A stretch of 64,000 nt of DNA from Chloroflexota bacterium (GTDB lineage: Bacteria; Chloroflexota; UBA6077; FW602-bin22; CADDYW01): positions 1-64,000 of the forward strand of contig JAJPIK010000104.1 in the NCBI GenBank assembly GCA_021324795.1. The letters are read 5' to 3'. Position numbers and translations under genes: made by a program. Below, piece after piece: positions 41,321 to 49,731 of the stretch. The notes beneath the pieces were generated by a model, which saw nothing but the letters and a program-made list of their open reading frames with translations, had not been told where the DNA came from and ran no database searches. Numbering within the stretch: the stretch's first letter is position 1; every line of letters begins with the position of its first letter.

Positions 41321-42319
41321 TTGCCCGTCGTGATATTCTTGCGCCAGCTTGGAAGCAGGAGTTGCCACCTGTTCTCTTTCAGCGACTATGTGAATCTTGA
41401 CGAGATAAGCCTCGCCCTCGATCCGCCGCGCCGCTGTGACTACGCCTTCGTCTCGCACGGCCACAGTGATCACGTCGCCCGCCATCCGGCCGGGCTCGCC
41501 AGTCCCGCCACCGTCGCGCTCGTCCAGCGCCGCTACAAATCTTCTGGCTTGACGCCACTCGACTTTGGCGAGACGCGGTTGCGCGGCAACCATCGCCTAT
41601 GGCTCGTTCCAGCCGGTCACGTCCTGGGAGCAGCACAGCTCGTCGTCGATCGCCCGGATGGCCGGCGGTTGATCTACACCGGTGATTTCAGCATGCGCCC
41701 TCGACTGACCGTTCCCGCGGCGACGCCGGTCCAAACCGACGTGCTGATCATGGAATGCACCTACGGCTCGCCGCGTTACGTCTTCCCTCCAGATGATGAG
41801 ATTTGCGCCCGCATCCGCTTTTTTGTCGAGCGAGCACTCGACGATGGAGTCACCCCGGTCCTGCTCGGCTATTCACTTGGCAAGGCCCAAGAAGCCATGG
41901 CCTTGATCAATCGGCTAGGGTATCCAGTCATTGTTCATCCGACCATCGCCGAGCTCGCCGACGTCTACCAGCGCTTTGGCGTTGAGATCGGTAGCTACCA
42001 GGTCTTGAACGGCCCGGTGTCGCCGGGTCACGTCCTGATCGCGCCGCCGAGCGCCCGCCGCGATCGCTTACCGGCACATTGTCGGACCCTCTACCTCAGT
42101 GGCTGGGCACTCGACCACTCGACAGTTTACCGTCTGGGCGTCGATGAGGCCGTTCCGCTCAGCGACCACGCCGATTTCTCCGAGCTGATCCGCTTCGTTG
42201 AAGCAGTCCAACCATCCCACATTTACACGACGCACGGTCCCCCTAGCTTCGCCGACTATCTGCGCCGCCTCGGCTTCAACGCCCAGCCGCTCGGCGAGCA
42301 TCAGTTAGCGTTACTCTAA
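41321..42319 (+). CDS. MBL-fold/beta-CASP exonuclease-like protein
   Basis: About 310-332 residues of the metallo-beta-lactamase fold with the SHGHSDH zinc motif, VPAGHVLGAAQLVV, YTGDFSMRP, a beta-CASP insert (VLLGYSLGKAQEAM) and the C-terminal LSDHADFSELIRFV and YTTHGPP. Relatives include the ligase-associated DNA-damage-response exonucleases and RNA-processing nucleases. Pairing with an ATP-dependent ligase supports a DNA repair role. The start is uncertain: the frame opens at a TTG at 41321, while AGGAG before a CTG and a GTG at about 41390 offer later starts. Its 3' end overlaps nth by 9 bases. Confidence 0.88.
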   Translation: MPVVIFLRQLGSRSCHLFSFSDYVNLDEISLALDPPRRCDYAFVSHGHSDHVARHPAGLASPATVALVQRRYKSSGLTPLDFGETRLRGNHRLWLVPAGHVLGAAQLVVDRPDGRRLIYTGDFSMRPRLTVPAATPVQTDVLIMECTYGSPRYVFPPDDEICARIRFFVERALDDGVTPVLLGYSLGKAQEAMALINRLGYPVIVHPTIAELADVYQRFGVEIGSYQVLNGPVSPGHVLIAPPSARRDRLPAHCRTLYLSGWALDHSTVYRLGVDEAVPLSDHADFSELIRFVEAVQPSHIYTTHGPPSFADYLRRLGFNAQPLGEHQLALL

Positions 42320-42958
42320 GTGTTGGATCGCGCGAAGCATGCACTCGTCACAGCGGGGACTACGCGGGGTGCAGACGAACTTACCGTAGGGGACCAGTAA
42401 TCGGTTGATCTCGATCCAGTATTTTTTGGGTAGCTTGGCTTCGAGCACGGCGAGAGTTTGCTCGGGCGTCCGAGTGTGGACGTAGCCCCAGCGGTTGAGG
42501 ATCCGGTGGACGTGAGTGTCGACCCCGATTCGTGGCTGGCCGCAGGCGATTCCCAGGACCAGATTGGCACACTTCGGACCAACGCCTTTGAACGAGCGCA
42601 ATACCGCCTCGTCGCACGGCAGGATCCCGCCAAACTCATCGACGATCCGTCGCGCGATCTCGTGAATGTCCTTGGCCTTCGTCTGATGAAACGTCGACGG
42701 GTAGATCAGGCGGGCGATCTCATCCGGAGACATCCGACTCACCGCCGCTGGTGTTCGAGCCTGCCGGAAGAAACGCCGGGCGATCGGCTCGGTCGCTTCG
42801 TCCCGGGTGCGAACCGAGATCATGCAGGCAACAAGCTGCTCGAACGGCGTCGTGTAGCCCTCATCAAACAGTGCAAAGAGCGCCGGCTTGGGAAGATTCT
42901 GGACCACTTCGCGGACGCACGCTAATGCCGCGTCGATGTCGAAGGAAGCTTCAGACAT
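42311..42958 (-). CDS. nth: Endonuclease III, with an incomplete iron-sulfur ligand set
   Basis: 215 residues. The HhH motif SFKGVGPKCANLVLG has the catalytic lysine (Lys129), and GVDTHVHRILNR has the catalytic aspartate (Asp147), so glycosylase/AP lyase activity is expected. The cluster loop has Cys196, Cys203 and Cys206, but position 212, where a fourth cysteine belongs, is Gln; the protein ends seven residues later. AGGTGA precedes the ATG at 42958. It is downstream of, and probably co-transcribed with, the 406-residue unknown gene. Confidence 0.9.
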   Translation of the reverse strand: MSEASFDIDAALACVREVVQNLPKPALFALFDEGYTTPFEQLVACMISVRTRDEATEPIARRFFRQARTPAAVSRMSPDEIARLIYPSTFHQTKAKDIHEIARRIVDEFGGILPCDEAVLRSFKGVGPKCANLVLGIACGQPRIGVDTHVHRILNRWGYVHTRTPEQTLAVLEAKLPKKYWIEINRLLVPYGKFVCTPRSPRCDECMLRAIQHLE

Positions 42959-42966
42959 TTTGGGAT

Positions 42967-44187
42967 TCACCTGGGATCCGCAGCCGTTTCGACCGATACC
43001 GTCGAGGCGGCCTGGCTCTCCAGCAGCACCTGAATCGCCTGTCGCGCTTGCAGGCGCAGGTGACGAGCGAAAGTATCCTGCTGCTGGACCAAGGCTTCGA
43101 TTGCCTGACCATCAGTCGCTCCCTTGGCGTGCATCGCCCTCCCGGCTTGGACGATTTTTTCCTCTTCGGCGTCAAGCAGTGAGCGGTAGGTCTCGCCAAA
43201 GCGGCGCCGCAATACCGCCTCGCCTTCCCCTTCTTGAGCAAGCCCGGCTTTGACGAGCTGGTCCGCAAACTCACGGAAGGTAAAGGTCACGCGCGTCAGA
43301 TCCCGCAAGCGTCGGATGAGATCGCGGCGGTGGCGCATCTGGACTCCTAAGCGATCGATGACCACTGCGGTCGTCGGCGGGTTGATCGTCTTCAAATAGC
43401 CGCGGAATCGCTCGATCTCTTTCTCGGGCTCGACCTCGACCGGCTCGTCAAAGATTGATCCTTCCAGTGCGAGCAAAGCGCCAGCAACCCCCGCTCCCAG
43501 GTGATAGTATCGATCGGCGGTATCGAGCTGATTGAGGCCCCGCGTTGAGCCATCGATCCTCGCGAGCTCACGGCCGGTTTTCCAGCCGGGTAGTGGTTCG
43601 AAGAAGTCGAACGGATCCACCGACGCGAAGCGCACGTCGGTCGGGCCGAGCGGATACTCCTGCTTTTTATTCTCGGTCGACGCGATAAATCGCTGATTCG
43701 CATAGGAATTCGGACAGAAGAAGTACCCGTCGCGTGTCGACCAGTGAGTCTCGGCTAACTCCGTCGGCAACCGCGCGCGCAGCTCCGCGGACAACCGAGG
43801 GACTTGCTCGAGCAAAGTATCGAGCACGCTCGCGCTAATCTGACGGTAGCTCGCCACGTCGAGCGACCACTTCAAATCGGCCGGCTGGAGGACGAGGCTT
43901 TCGTTTGCGCCGTTCCCCTCCTCGCCAAAGATGAGCACGACGTCCGGATTTTTGCTCCCCGTTGCCGCCAGGAGTGCCGAGAGCTCCGGGTCGGTGCAGA
44001 CCGGAAGCAGCGCCAGGGGCGCCCGATCGGACGCCCCAGAGGATCCTCCCGCGCGAAGCTGCTCAAGGCCGACCTCTTCCCATCGTCCACCGATGTACCG
44101 GCTCGCCTCACCCCATTCGCCAATCATCCGGAGTCGATTTACGTCAAACTGCGCCGGCGGCTCCGGCCGGCCATTCCAATGCCTCAT
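42967..44187 (-). CDS. Unknown 406-residue protein next to nth
   Basis: A soluble protein, no signal peptide or membrane segment. It has an alpha/beta first third (ALLPVCTDPELSALLAATG and VVLIFGEEGNGANESLVLQP), a middle part with VRFASVDPFDFFEPLPGW, and an Arg/Glu/Gln-rich helical last third (about 290-390) that may be a coiled coil. I recognise no family. GGAGGAG lies a little far (10 bases) before the ATG at 44187. It ends 8 bases before the nth start, so it is presumably made with it. A good -10 (TAGAAT, 44221-44226) and a CCAGATCTGG palindrome (44229-44238) precede it. Confidence 0.7.
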   Translation of the reverse strand: MRHWNGRPEPPAQFDVNRLRMIGEWGEASRYIGGRWEEVGLEQLRAGGSSGASDRAPLALLPVCTDPELSALLAATGSKNPDVVLIFGEEGNGANESLVLQPADLKWSLDVASYRQISASVLDTLLEQVPRLSAELRARLPTELAETHWSTRDGYFFCPNSYANQRFIASTENKKQEYPLGPTDVRFASVDPFDFFEPLPGWKTGRELARIDGSTRGLNQLDTADRYYHLGAGVAGALLALEGSIFDEPVEVEPEKEIERFRGYLKTINPPTTAVVIDRLGVQMRHRRDLIRRLRDLTRVTFTFREFADQLVKAGLAQEGEGEAVLRRRFGETYRSLLDAEEEKIVQAGRAMHAKGATDGQAIEALVQQQDTFARHLRLQARQAIQVLLESQAASTVSVETAADPR

Positions 44188-44347
44188 GGGATACCATCTC
44201 CTCCTTGGCCCATCCTGGTAATTCTACGCCAGATCTGGACAGCTGAGTGAGTTTGCCGCGCGCAGCGAACGTCATCGGTGGTAGGGGCATACTAAAAAAG
44301 AGTATGATCAGAGGAGAGCTAATCTTAACATGGTAAAGGAGATCCTT

Positions 44348-44866
44348 ATGGTCGCGGAAACCCGAATCGTGGCCGCTGCCTACCCTCACCACGGCGATGC
44401 CCAGGCGGCTGTCAGAGAGTTGCGCGACGCCGGCTTTCCGGAAGATGCGATCTCGATCATTTATACCGATCCCGGTCATTTGATCAAGGCCGGCCTGGTC
44501 GATGGCGCCGTTTGGGGTGGCGTCATCGGTGGATTGGTCGGACTACTATTTCCACCGGTGGGCCTGCTCATCGTTGCCGGTCCAATTGTCGGCGCGCTTA
44601 CCTCGGGGGCGACACTCGCCGCCGCGGGGGCAATGACCGTCGCAGCCCTGGAAGGGGTCATCGCTGGCCTGGTCAGCCTGGGCATGCCTCAAGACGTTGC
44701 TACACGCCTTGGCCAGCACGTCCACAAGGGTGATGCACTGGTGATTGCTCATGCCGTCGACGAGACCTCGGCCGACAAGGCGCATCGGATCCTGGAGGCA
44801 CACCACCCTCGGCCAGAAGGTGCTCCGGAGACGGGCGGGATTGTCGCGGTTTCGCCGAAACAGTAG
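44348..44866 (+). CDS. YflT-like stress protein with glycine-zipper helices
   Basis: 172 residues. Residues 1-45 (RIVAAAYPHHGDAQAAVRELRDAGFPEDAISIIYTD) resemble the N-terminal domain of heat/general stress proteins of the YflT/DUF1269 kind. Residues 50-110 form a Gly/Ala-rich hydrophobic pair of helices (GGVIGGLVGLLFPP and VGALTSGATLAAAGA) that look like a glycine zipper. A short alpha/beta tail follows (VHKGDALVIAHAVDE). AAAGGAG precedes the ATG at 44348. The stress role is by family resemblance. Confidence 0.7.
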   Translation: MVAETRIVAAAYPHHGDAQAAVRELRDAGFPEDAISIIYTDPGHLIKAGLVDGAVWGGVIGGLVGLLFPPVGLLIVAGPIVGALTSGATLAAAGAMTVAALEGVIAGLVSLGMPQDVATRLGQHVHKGDALVIAHAVDETSADKAHRILEAHHPRPEGAPETGGIVAVSPKQ

Positions 44867-44918
44867 GTGGAGTAAAGCCGAGAAGCGTCGACCCCTCTAG
44901 CTCGAGGGTGGCAGTGGG

Positions 44919-44947
44919 ATGACATTCGTGCCCTGGCGATGTAGAAT
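44919..44947 (+). promoter_or_regulatory. Promoter of the ClC gene
   Basis: ATGACA (44919-44924), a 17-base spacer and TAGAAT (44942-44947). The transcript would start near 44954, 20 bases before the ATG at 44974. Confidence 0.65.
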
Positions 44948-44973
44948 CCTACAGCCAGGATCATCTCGATCTA

Positions 44974-47163
44974 ATGGGTAAAGATATGTCTCCCCCTGTC
45001 AAGTGGCGGTCTCCGCGCTTTCCTGATCAGCTTGCGAGTTTTCGTACGCTCCTGCCCGGCATGGACCAGATGTCCTTCGCCGGTGACTGGACCGAATCGC
45101 GTGATACCGTCGTATTGGTGGTGCTCGCGGCTCTCGTTGGCGTCCTCTGCGGCTTCGCCGCCTTCGCCTTTGCCTGGCTGATCAATGCCATCAGCCTCGT
45201 CTTCCTTCCGTTCACCTGGCTGACGGGCTTCAGCCCACTCGCGCGCGATCTCGTCATCATCGCCGCGCCAACCATTGGTGGGCTGATCGTGGGACCGCTC
45301 ATCACTTTCTTCGCCAGCGAAGCGCGCGGGCACGGCGTCCCCGCAGTCATGCGAGCGCTAGCCGAGCAGCGAGGGATCATCCATCCGAAGATCGCCATCG
45401 TCAAGACCTTTGCGTCAGCAATCACCCTTGGCTCAGGAGGCTCGGCCGGACGCGAAGGCCCGATCGTCCAGGTCGGCGCTGCGCTCGGCTCGACCGTTGG
45501 CCAGATCTTGCGCGTCCGCGAGAGCCACCTGCGCACGCTCGTCATCAGCGGCGCGGCCGGTGGCATCGCCGCGATTTTCAACGCACCGTTCGCCGGCGTC
45601 TTCTACGGCACAGAGGTCCTCCTCGAAGAGTTCGAAGCGCGAGCAATCAGCGTGATCGTCCTGGCCGCAGTCACTGCCAGCGTCGTCATTCGTGCGCTCA
45701 AGGGGAACAACCCCGCCTTCGCCGTTCCTTCGTACACCTTGGTCAGCCCGGTTGAGCTTGGTCCATACGCCGTTCTGGGCATTCTCGCCGGACTGGTGAG
45801 CGTCGCGTTCATCTTGGCGCTCTACGGCGCCGAGGATAGCTTCCACCTTCTCCGACTCCCAGACCTGGTCAAGCCAGGAATCGGCAGCCTAGCCGTCGGG
45901 ATCCTCGGGCTGTTCTACCCGCTGACAATCCTGCCATATCCACCGATTTTCGGGGCAACTTACGCCCCGATCGGCGCCGCAGTGGCTGGCAAGCTTAGCC
46001 TCGAACTGTTGGTCGCCCTCCTGTTCGGGAAGCTGATCGCAACTGCCTTCACTCTCGGATCGGGTGGCTCCGGCGGCGTCTTTGGTCCCTCGCTCTTCCT
46101 CGGGGCGATGCTCGGCGGCGCGTTCGGCATCATTGTCCATGCCCTTCTGCCAGGCGTGAGCGCTCCACCCGGCGCCTATGCGCTAGTGGGAATGGCTGCG
46201 GTTCTCGGCGCAGCAGGCCACGCGCCGATCACCGGCATCATGCTTGCCTTTGAGCTGGTCGACAACTACCAGATGATCCTCCCGCTGATGGTTGCCACCG
46301 TGGTGGCGTTCCTGATCACCCGCTTCCTGGTGCGCGAATCAATCGACACCCTCGCCCTGACACGCGCGGGCGTCACCTACCGCGCCCGCCAACCAACATC
46401 CTTGCCGCCGAGCCTGCTGCAAACGACGCGGGTCAGTGAAGTCATGAGCAAAGATGTCGCGACGGTTCCACCAGCCATGTCGCTCACCGAGCTCGCGCAG
46501 CGCTTTAACGAGACTGGTCACCATGGCTTCCCGGTTGTCAATGGAGAAGATCGTCTCCTCGGTATCGTCACCCTCAGTGACTTGGAGAATGCGCTTCTCA
46601 AGCAATCCACCGTACCGGCGCAGAACGATGCCGAGGCAATGCAGCCCAAGCGGGTCTCCGACATCATGTCAACAGACCTTGCGATCGCCTACCCTAACGA
46701 GACCTTGGAAGCCGCGTTGCGAACGATGGCTTTACGCAATGTGGGCAGGCTGCCGGTCGTCGAGCCCGGAAGCCCCAACCGGATGATCGGGTTGCTACGG
46801 CGCAGTGATCTGATCGAAGCATTTCGACGGGAAACGATGCCGACACAAGCCGTCGCCATGCCGTCACTGGACATTGGTGCGTGGGGTGGCACGCGCTTCA
46901 TCGAGCAGATGATCGCACCGGATGCTCCCGCCGCTCACGCCGCTATCCGTGACCTGGCGCCATCACTCCCGCGTGATACCTTGATCGTGGCCATCCGGCG
47001 CGCCCACACTGGCCAGGTCCTCCTACCGCGTGGCGACACGGTCCTGCGACCAGGTGACGTAGTCATTGTCCTCACCCGCCCCCAACACGCCACGGCCGCG
47101 CGGAAGCTCTTTGAAGCGCCCCGAGAGGCGAGCGTAGTAAACCTCCGCTCGGTGAGCAGATAG
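44974..47163 (+). CDS. ClC chloride channel/transporter with CBS pair and RCK-C-like domain
   Basis: 729 residues. The ClC core (about 40-450) shows the GSGGSAGREGP selectivity motif with gating Glu161, the GSGGSGGVFGPSLF motif and the Tyr in DNYQMI. A glutamate near GTEVLLEEFE could be the internal proton site, so exchange of Cl- for H+ is possible. Residues 475-615 are two CBS domains (EVMSKDVATVPP and DIMSTDLAIAYP), and 640-715 look like a TrkA-C/RCK-C ligand domain (DTVLRPGDVVIVLTRPQ). Nucleotide or ligand gating is inferred. No strong SD is seen. Confidence 0.93.
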   Translation: MGKDMSPPVKWRSPRFPDQLASFRTLLPGMDQMSFAGDWTESRDTVVLVVLAALVGVLCGFAAFAFAWLINAISLVFLPFTWLTGFSPLARDLVIIAAPTIGGLIVGPLITFFASEARGHGVPAVMRALAEQRGIIHPKIAIVKTFASAITLGSGGSAGREGPIVQVGAALGSTVGQILRVRESHLRTLVISGAAGGIAAIFNAPFAGVFYGTEVLLEEFEARAISVIVLAAVTASVVIRALKGNNPAFAVPSYTLVSPVELGPYAVLGILAGLVSVAFILALYGAEDSFHLLRLPDLVKPGIGSLAVGILGLFYPLTILPYPPIFGATYAPIGAAVAGKLSLELLVALLFGKLIATAFTLGSGGSGGVFGPSLFLGAMLGGAFGIIVHALLPGVSAPPGAYALVGMAAVLGAAGHAPITGIMLAFELVDNYQMILPLMVATVVAFLITRFLVRESIDTLALTRAGVTYRARQPTSLPPSLLQTTRVSEVMSKDVATVPPAMSLTELAQRFNETGHHGFPVVNGEDRLLGIVTLSDLENALLKQSTVPAQNDAEAMQPKRVSDIMSTDLAIAYPNETLEAALRTMALRNVGRLPVVEPGSPNRMIGLLRRSDLIEAFRRETMPTQAVAMPSLDIGAWGGTRFIEQMIAPDAPAAHAAIRDLAPSLPRDTLIVAIRRAHTGQVLLPRGDTVLRPGDVVIVLTRPQHATAARKLFEAPREASVVNLRSVSR

Positions 47164-47320
47164 ACAGAGCGTTTTCCCTACCCTCGACCATCCTCACAGA
47201 TCATGGTCCGTCGATCGCCACTCGCATCAGCCACCACCATCCGCGCGACTGACTGGCCAAGGTCGAGTGCATCATGTCGGGCACTGATGGGAATCTGAAT
47301 CGTCGCGACGGAGCAGCTAC

Positions 47321-48496
47321 TTACCCCGCGATCTGGTAGCGTTCAGCGTCCTGCCGCTTGAGCTCGAGACCAAGACCGGGACGGCACGGATCCGGTCGCA
47401 GGTAGCCACCGACCCGCTGCGGACCACCGTCGAAGAGTATCTGCTCGATCCGCGCGTGGTCGAAGAAATACTCGACGTTGAGTATCTCCGGCACAACGCA
47501 GCCAACCTGGGCGTGAAGCGCCGGCGCGGTATGGGCCGAGAACGGAATGGCGAAGCCGTGGGCGATCCCACCAGCTTCGAGGAAGCCGGTCACACCAAGA
47601 CAGCGGGTCGCGTCAGCTTGCAGGACATCGACTGCCTCGGCCTGGAGCATCGCCCGGAAATACCACGGATCGTACCCGTATTCGCCAGCGGCGACTCGCA
47701 TTGGCACGTGCTCCCGGACGAAGCGAAGCTGGTCAAGCTGGTCAGAAGAGACCGGCTCTTCGAACCACGATACGTCGTAATCGGCGAATTGCTCAGCAAG
47801 CTCGACCGCCTGTTTCACGGTGTAGCCGCCATTGGCATCGACGAAGAGCGCGGTATTCGGTCCAATCGCCCCGCGGGCGATCTTGACCCGCCTGAGGTCC
47901 TCCTCGGGCTTCGATCCCCAATCCTTGGCAATCTTCATCTTGACCTGGGTGATTCCCTCGCTCACCCAGTCAGCGAGCTGCTTTCGAAGCTGTTCCACCG
48001 AGTAGGTCGTGAAGCCGCCGCTGCCATAGATCAGCACTTCGCGGCGATGCGCCCCAAGCAGTAAAAAGAGCGGCTGATTAGCGATCCGCGCCTTCAGATC
48101 CCAGAGCGCGGTGTCGACGGCCGAGATCGCGGTCGAGGCGATCCCGGGTCGGCCAACGTTGCGGACGGTGGCAATCATGTTTCCCCATGCCAGGCGCACG
48201 TCGTCGACCGGCGTGCCGATGATGATTGGCGCGAGCACGTCGCGAATCAACGGTGCCGCCGTCGCCGAGGCATAGGTATAGCCGAGGCCATGCTCGCCGG
48301 AGCTGGCAGTTGCCTCGACCAGGACCATGGTCGTCGAATCCCAATGGATCGTCCCGTCGGCTTCCGGCATCGTGGTTGGAATTCGATAAGCGCTCACGTC
48401 AAGTCGAACGACAGTATTCTCCGATCGCCGGGGCTGACCAGGGAGTGGAGTCGAGGGTTGCAGCTTTTCGGCACCTGGCTGCCTGACTGGCCGCAT
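47321..48496 (-). CDS. Enolase-superfamily (mandelate racemase/muconate lactonizing) enzyme
   Basis: 391 residues. The capping domain (1-150) is followed by a barrel with VKMKIAKDWG (KxK base pair), FVDANGGY and WFEEPV and AAGEYGY (Asp, Glu, Glu metal ligands), and FSAHTAPALHAQVG (His). This layout fits dehydratases or racemases of acid sugars; the substrate is unknown. GGAGAA precedes the ATG. It is a single-gene unit: no other sugar-acid gene is adjacent, although the aldolase/kinase run lies 20 kb away. Confidence 0.9.
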   Translation of the reverse strand: MRPVRQPGAEKLQPSTPLPGQPRRSENTVVRLDVSAYRIPTTMPEADGTIHWDSTTMVLVEATASSGEHGLGYTYASATAAPLIRDVLAPIIIGTPVDDVRLAWGNMIATVRNVGRPGIASTAISAVDTALWDLKARIANQPLFLLLGAHRREVLIYGSGGFTTYSVEQLRKQLADWVSEGITQVKMKIAKDWGSKPEEDLRRVKIARGAIGPNTALFVDANGGYTVKQAVELAEQFADYDVSWFEEPVSSDQLDQLRFVREHVPMRVAAGEYGYDPWYFRAMLQAEAVDVLQADATRCLGVTGFLEAGGIAHGFAIPFSAHTAPALHAQVGCVVPEILNVEYFFDHARIEQILFDGGPQRVGGYLRPDPCRPGLGLELKRQDAERYQIAG

Positions 48497-48725
48497 GGAC
48501 TTTCTCCTTGAAGCGGTATCCTCTGGCGATCAGGTGTACAACTTATGTGCCGTTGCGAAGATTCCGCCCGGGCTATTCACCAAAAGCTGGCCAAGAGAGC
48601 TCTAGCACGACCTCTCGTGGACCGCTCTGCCCATGGAGGGAAATTTCCACCCGCTCCGATCCAGCCAGGCAGAAAGTCTTGCGCTAGAGAACCGGGATGC
48701 GAAGGGAGCTCGGAAATAATTCGAT

Positions 48726-49475
48726 TCAGCCCTGTTGGGGGGAGAGCCCCAGGAAGGAGCCAATCAATGCTCCCGCAGCGCTGCCGGCGACGGCGCCGAT
48801 CGTCAAGGCAAAGAGTACCGGCTCGCCAGGGTTGATCGCCACCTGGCCAAGCAATCCCAACAAGCCACCGATCGCCAGACCGCCAACTACACCAAGCGCC
48901 ATCACGTGCTCGGCGTGGGCAAGAATGCGTGCTTCTTCCGGACTTTCGACTTCGTCGAGCTCGATCAACGGCCGATCGCTTTCGGCGGGATAGAAGTGGC
49001 CGAGAGTGATGCCATAGACTGCGTGCAGCACGAGATTACCGATGATCGGCAACGGTCCCGCGCCGAGTCCAAGCCCTAGTACTCCTCCCCCAACGAGTGG
49101 CAGAAAGACGAGTAGCGAGACCGCCCCGGGCAGCGCGGCAAAATAAAGTCCGCGTTGCCAACCCGGTCCCTCGAGGCGTGGCTCGGCGATCGCGGCGTAA
49201 ATTCCTGCCCAGGTAATACCGAAGGCAAAATGCAAGAGCACCACGATCGGAACGGCTGTCCCGGCATTTCCGGTGACCGTGTTGTTCGATAGGCTCCAGA
49301 GCCAGCGCGCGAGTAAGGGTGATCCTGGACTGTTCGAGCCAAGGCTCACGGCGAGCTCATACGCCGCCACGAAAGTCACCGTCATCAGGACGGTGGCCGC
49401 GAATCCGGAGATGACTGCCCGGACAAGCCAGTCTGACTTGGGATTGAGCCACATACCATTACGTCGCCCAAACAT
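48726..49475 (-). CDS. Multi-pass membrane protein of unknown function
   Basis: 249 residues with about six membrane helices, several rich in Gly and Ala (GVVGGLAIGGLLGLLGQVA, GAVAGSAAGALIGSFL). Conserved-looking polar residues include HFAFGITWAGIY and HAVYGITLGHFYPAE, in which His and Tyr could bind metal or heme. I do not recognise the family. GAGGAGG lies before the ATG at 49475 and a clear promoter lies about 95 bases above it. It diverges from mutS. Confidence 0.72.
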   Translation of the reverse strand: MFGRRNGMWLNPKSDWLVRAVISGFAATVLMTVTFVAAYELAVSLGSNSPGSPLLARWLWSLSNNTVTGNAGTAVPIVVLLHFAFGITWAGIYAAIAEPRLEGPGWQRGLYFAALPGAVSLLVFLPLVGGGVLGLGLGAGPLPIIGNLVLHAVYGITLGHFYPAESDRPLIELDEVESPEEARILAHAEHVMALGVVGGLAIGGLLGLLGQVAINPGEPVLFALTIGAVAGSAAGALIGSFLGLSPQQG

Positions 49476-49569
49476 TGGTATACCTCCTCGAGGTGGAAAT
49501 TGCGATGGTTGCTCATCAAATCCCCATCGAAACATGCGGCCTCACCTCCAGGTGGCCAGGTTGCCTTCA

Positions 49570-49598
49570 TGAATACTCGATATCGTGCATATTGTCAA
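49570..49598 (-). promoter_or_regulatory. Promoter of the unknown membrane protein
   Basis: TTGACA (49593-49598), a 17-base spacer and TATTCA (49570-49575) on the minus strand, about 95 bases above the ATG at 49475. Confidence 0.72.
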
Positions 49599-49665
49599 TA
49601 AAAAATGATCCCCGGAGGTCAGATGGTCCGTCGACGAAATTGGCAGGCAACCCTCAGAACACGCA

Positions 49666-49695
49666 CTGGACGCCAGCGGGTCGAGATGCTATAAA
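49666..49695 (+). promoter_or_regulatory. Promoter of mutS-mutL
   Basis: CTGGAC (49666-49671), an 18-base spacer and TATAAA (49690-49695). The transcript would start about 30 bases before the mutS ATG at 49732. Confidence 0.5.
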
Positions 49696-49731
49696 TTGCC
49701 ATAACTGCTCACAACCCTAGCGAGGGCTCCT

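Noticed and set aside
44288..44306. CATACT and AGTATG inverted repeat above the YflT-like gene
   Set aside because: The arms are only 6 bp with an A-rich spacer. It may be an operator, but the evidence is too thin to list.
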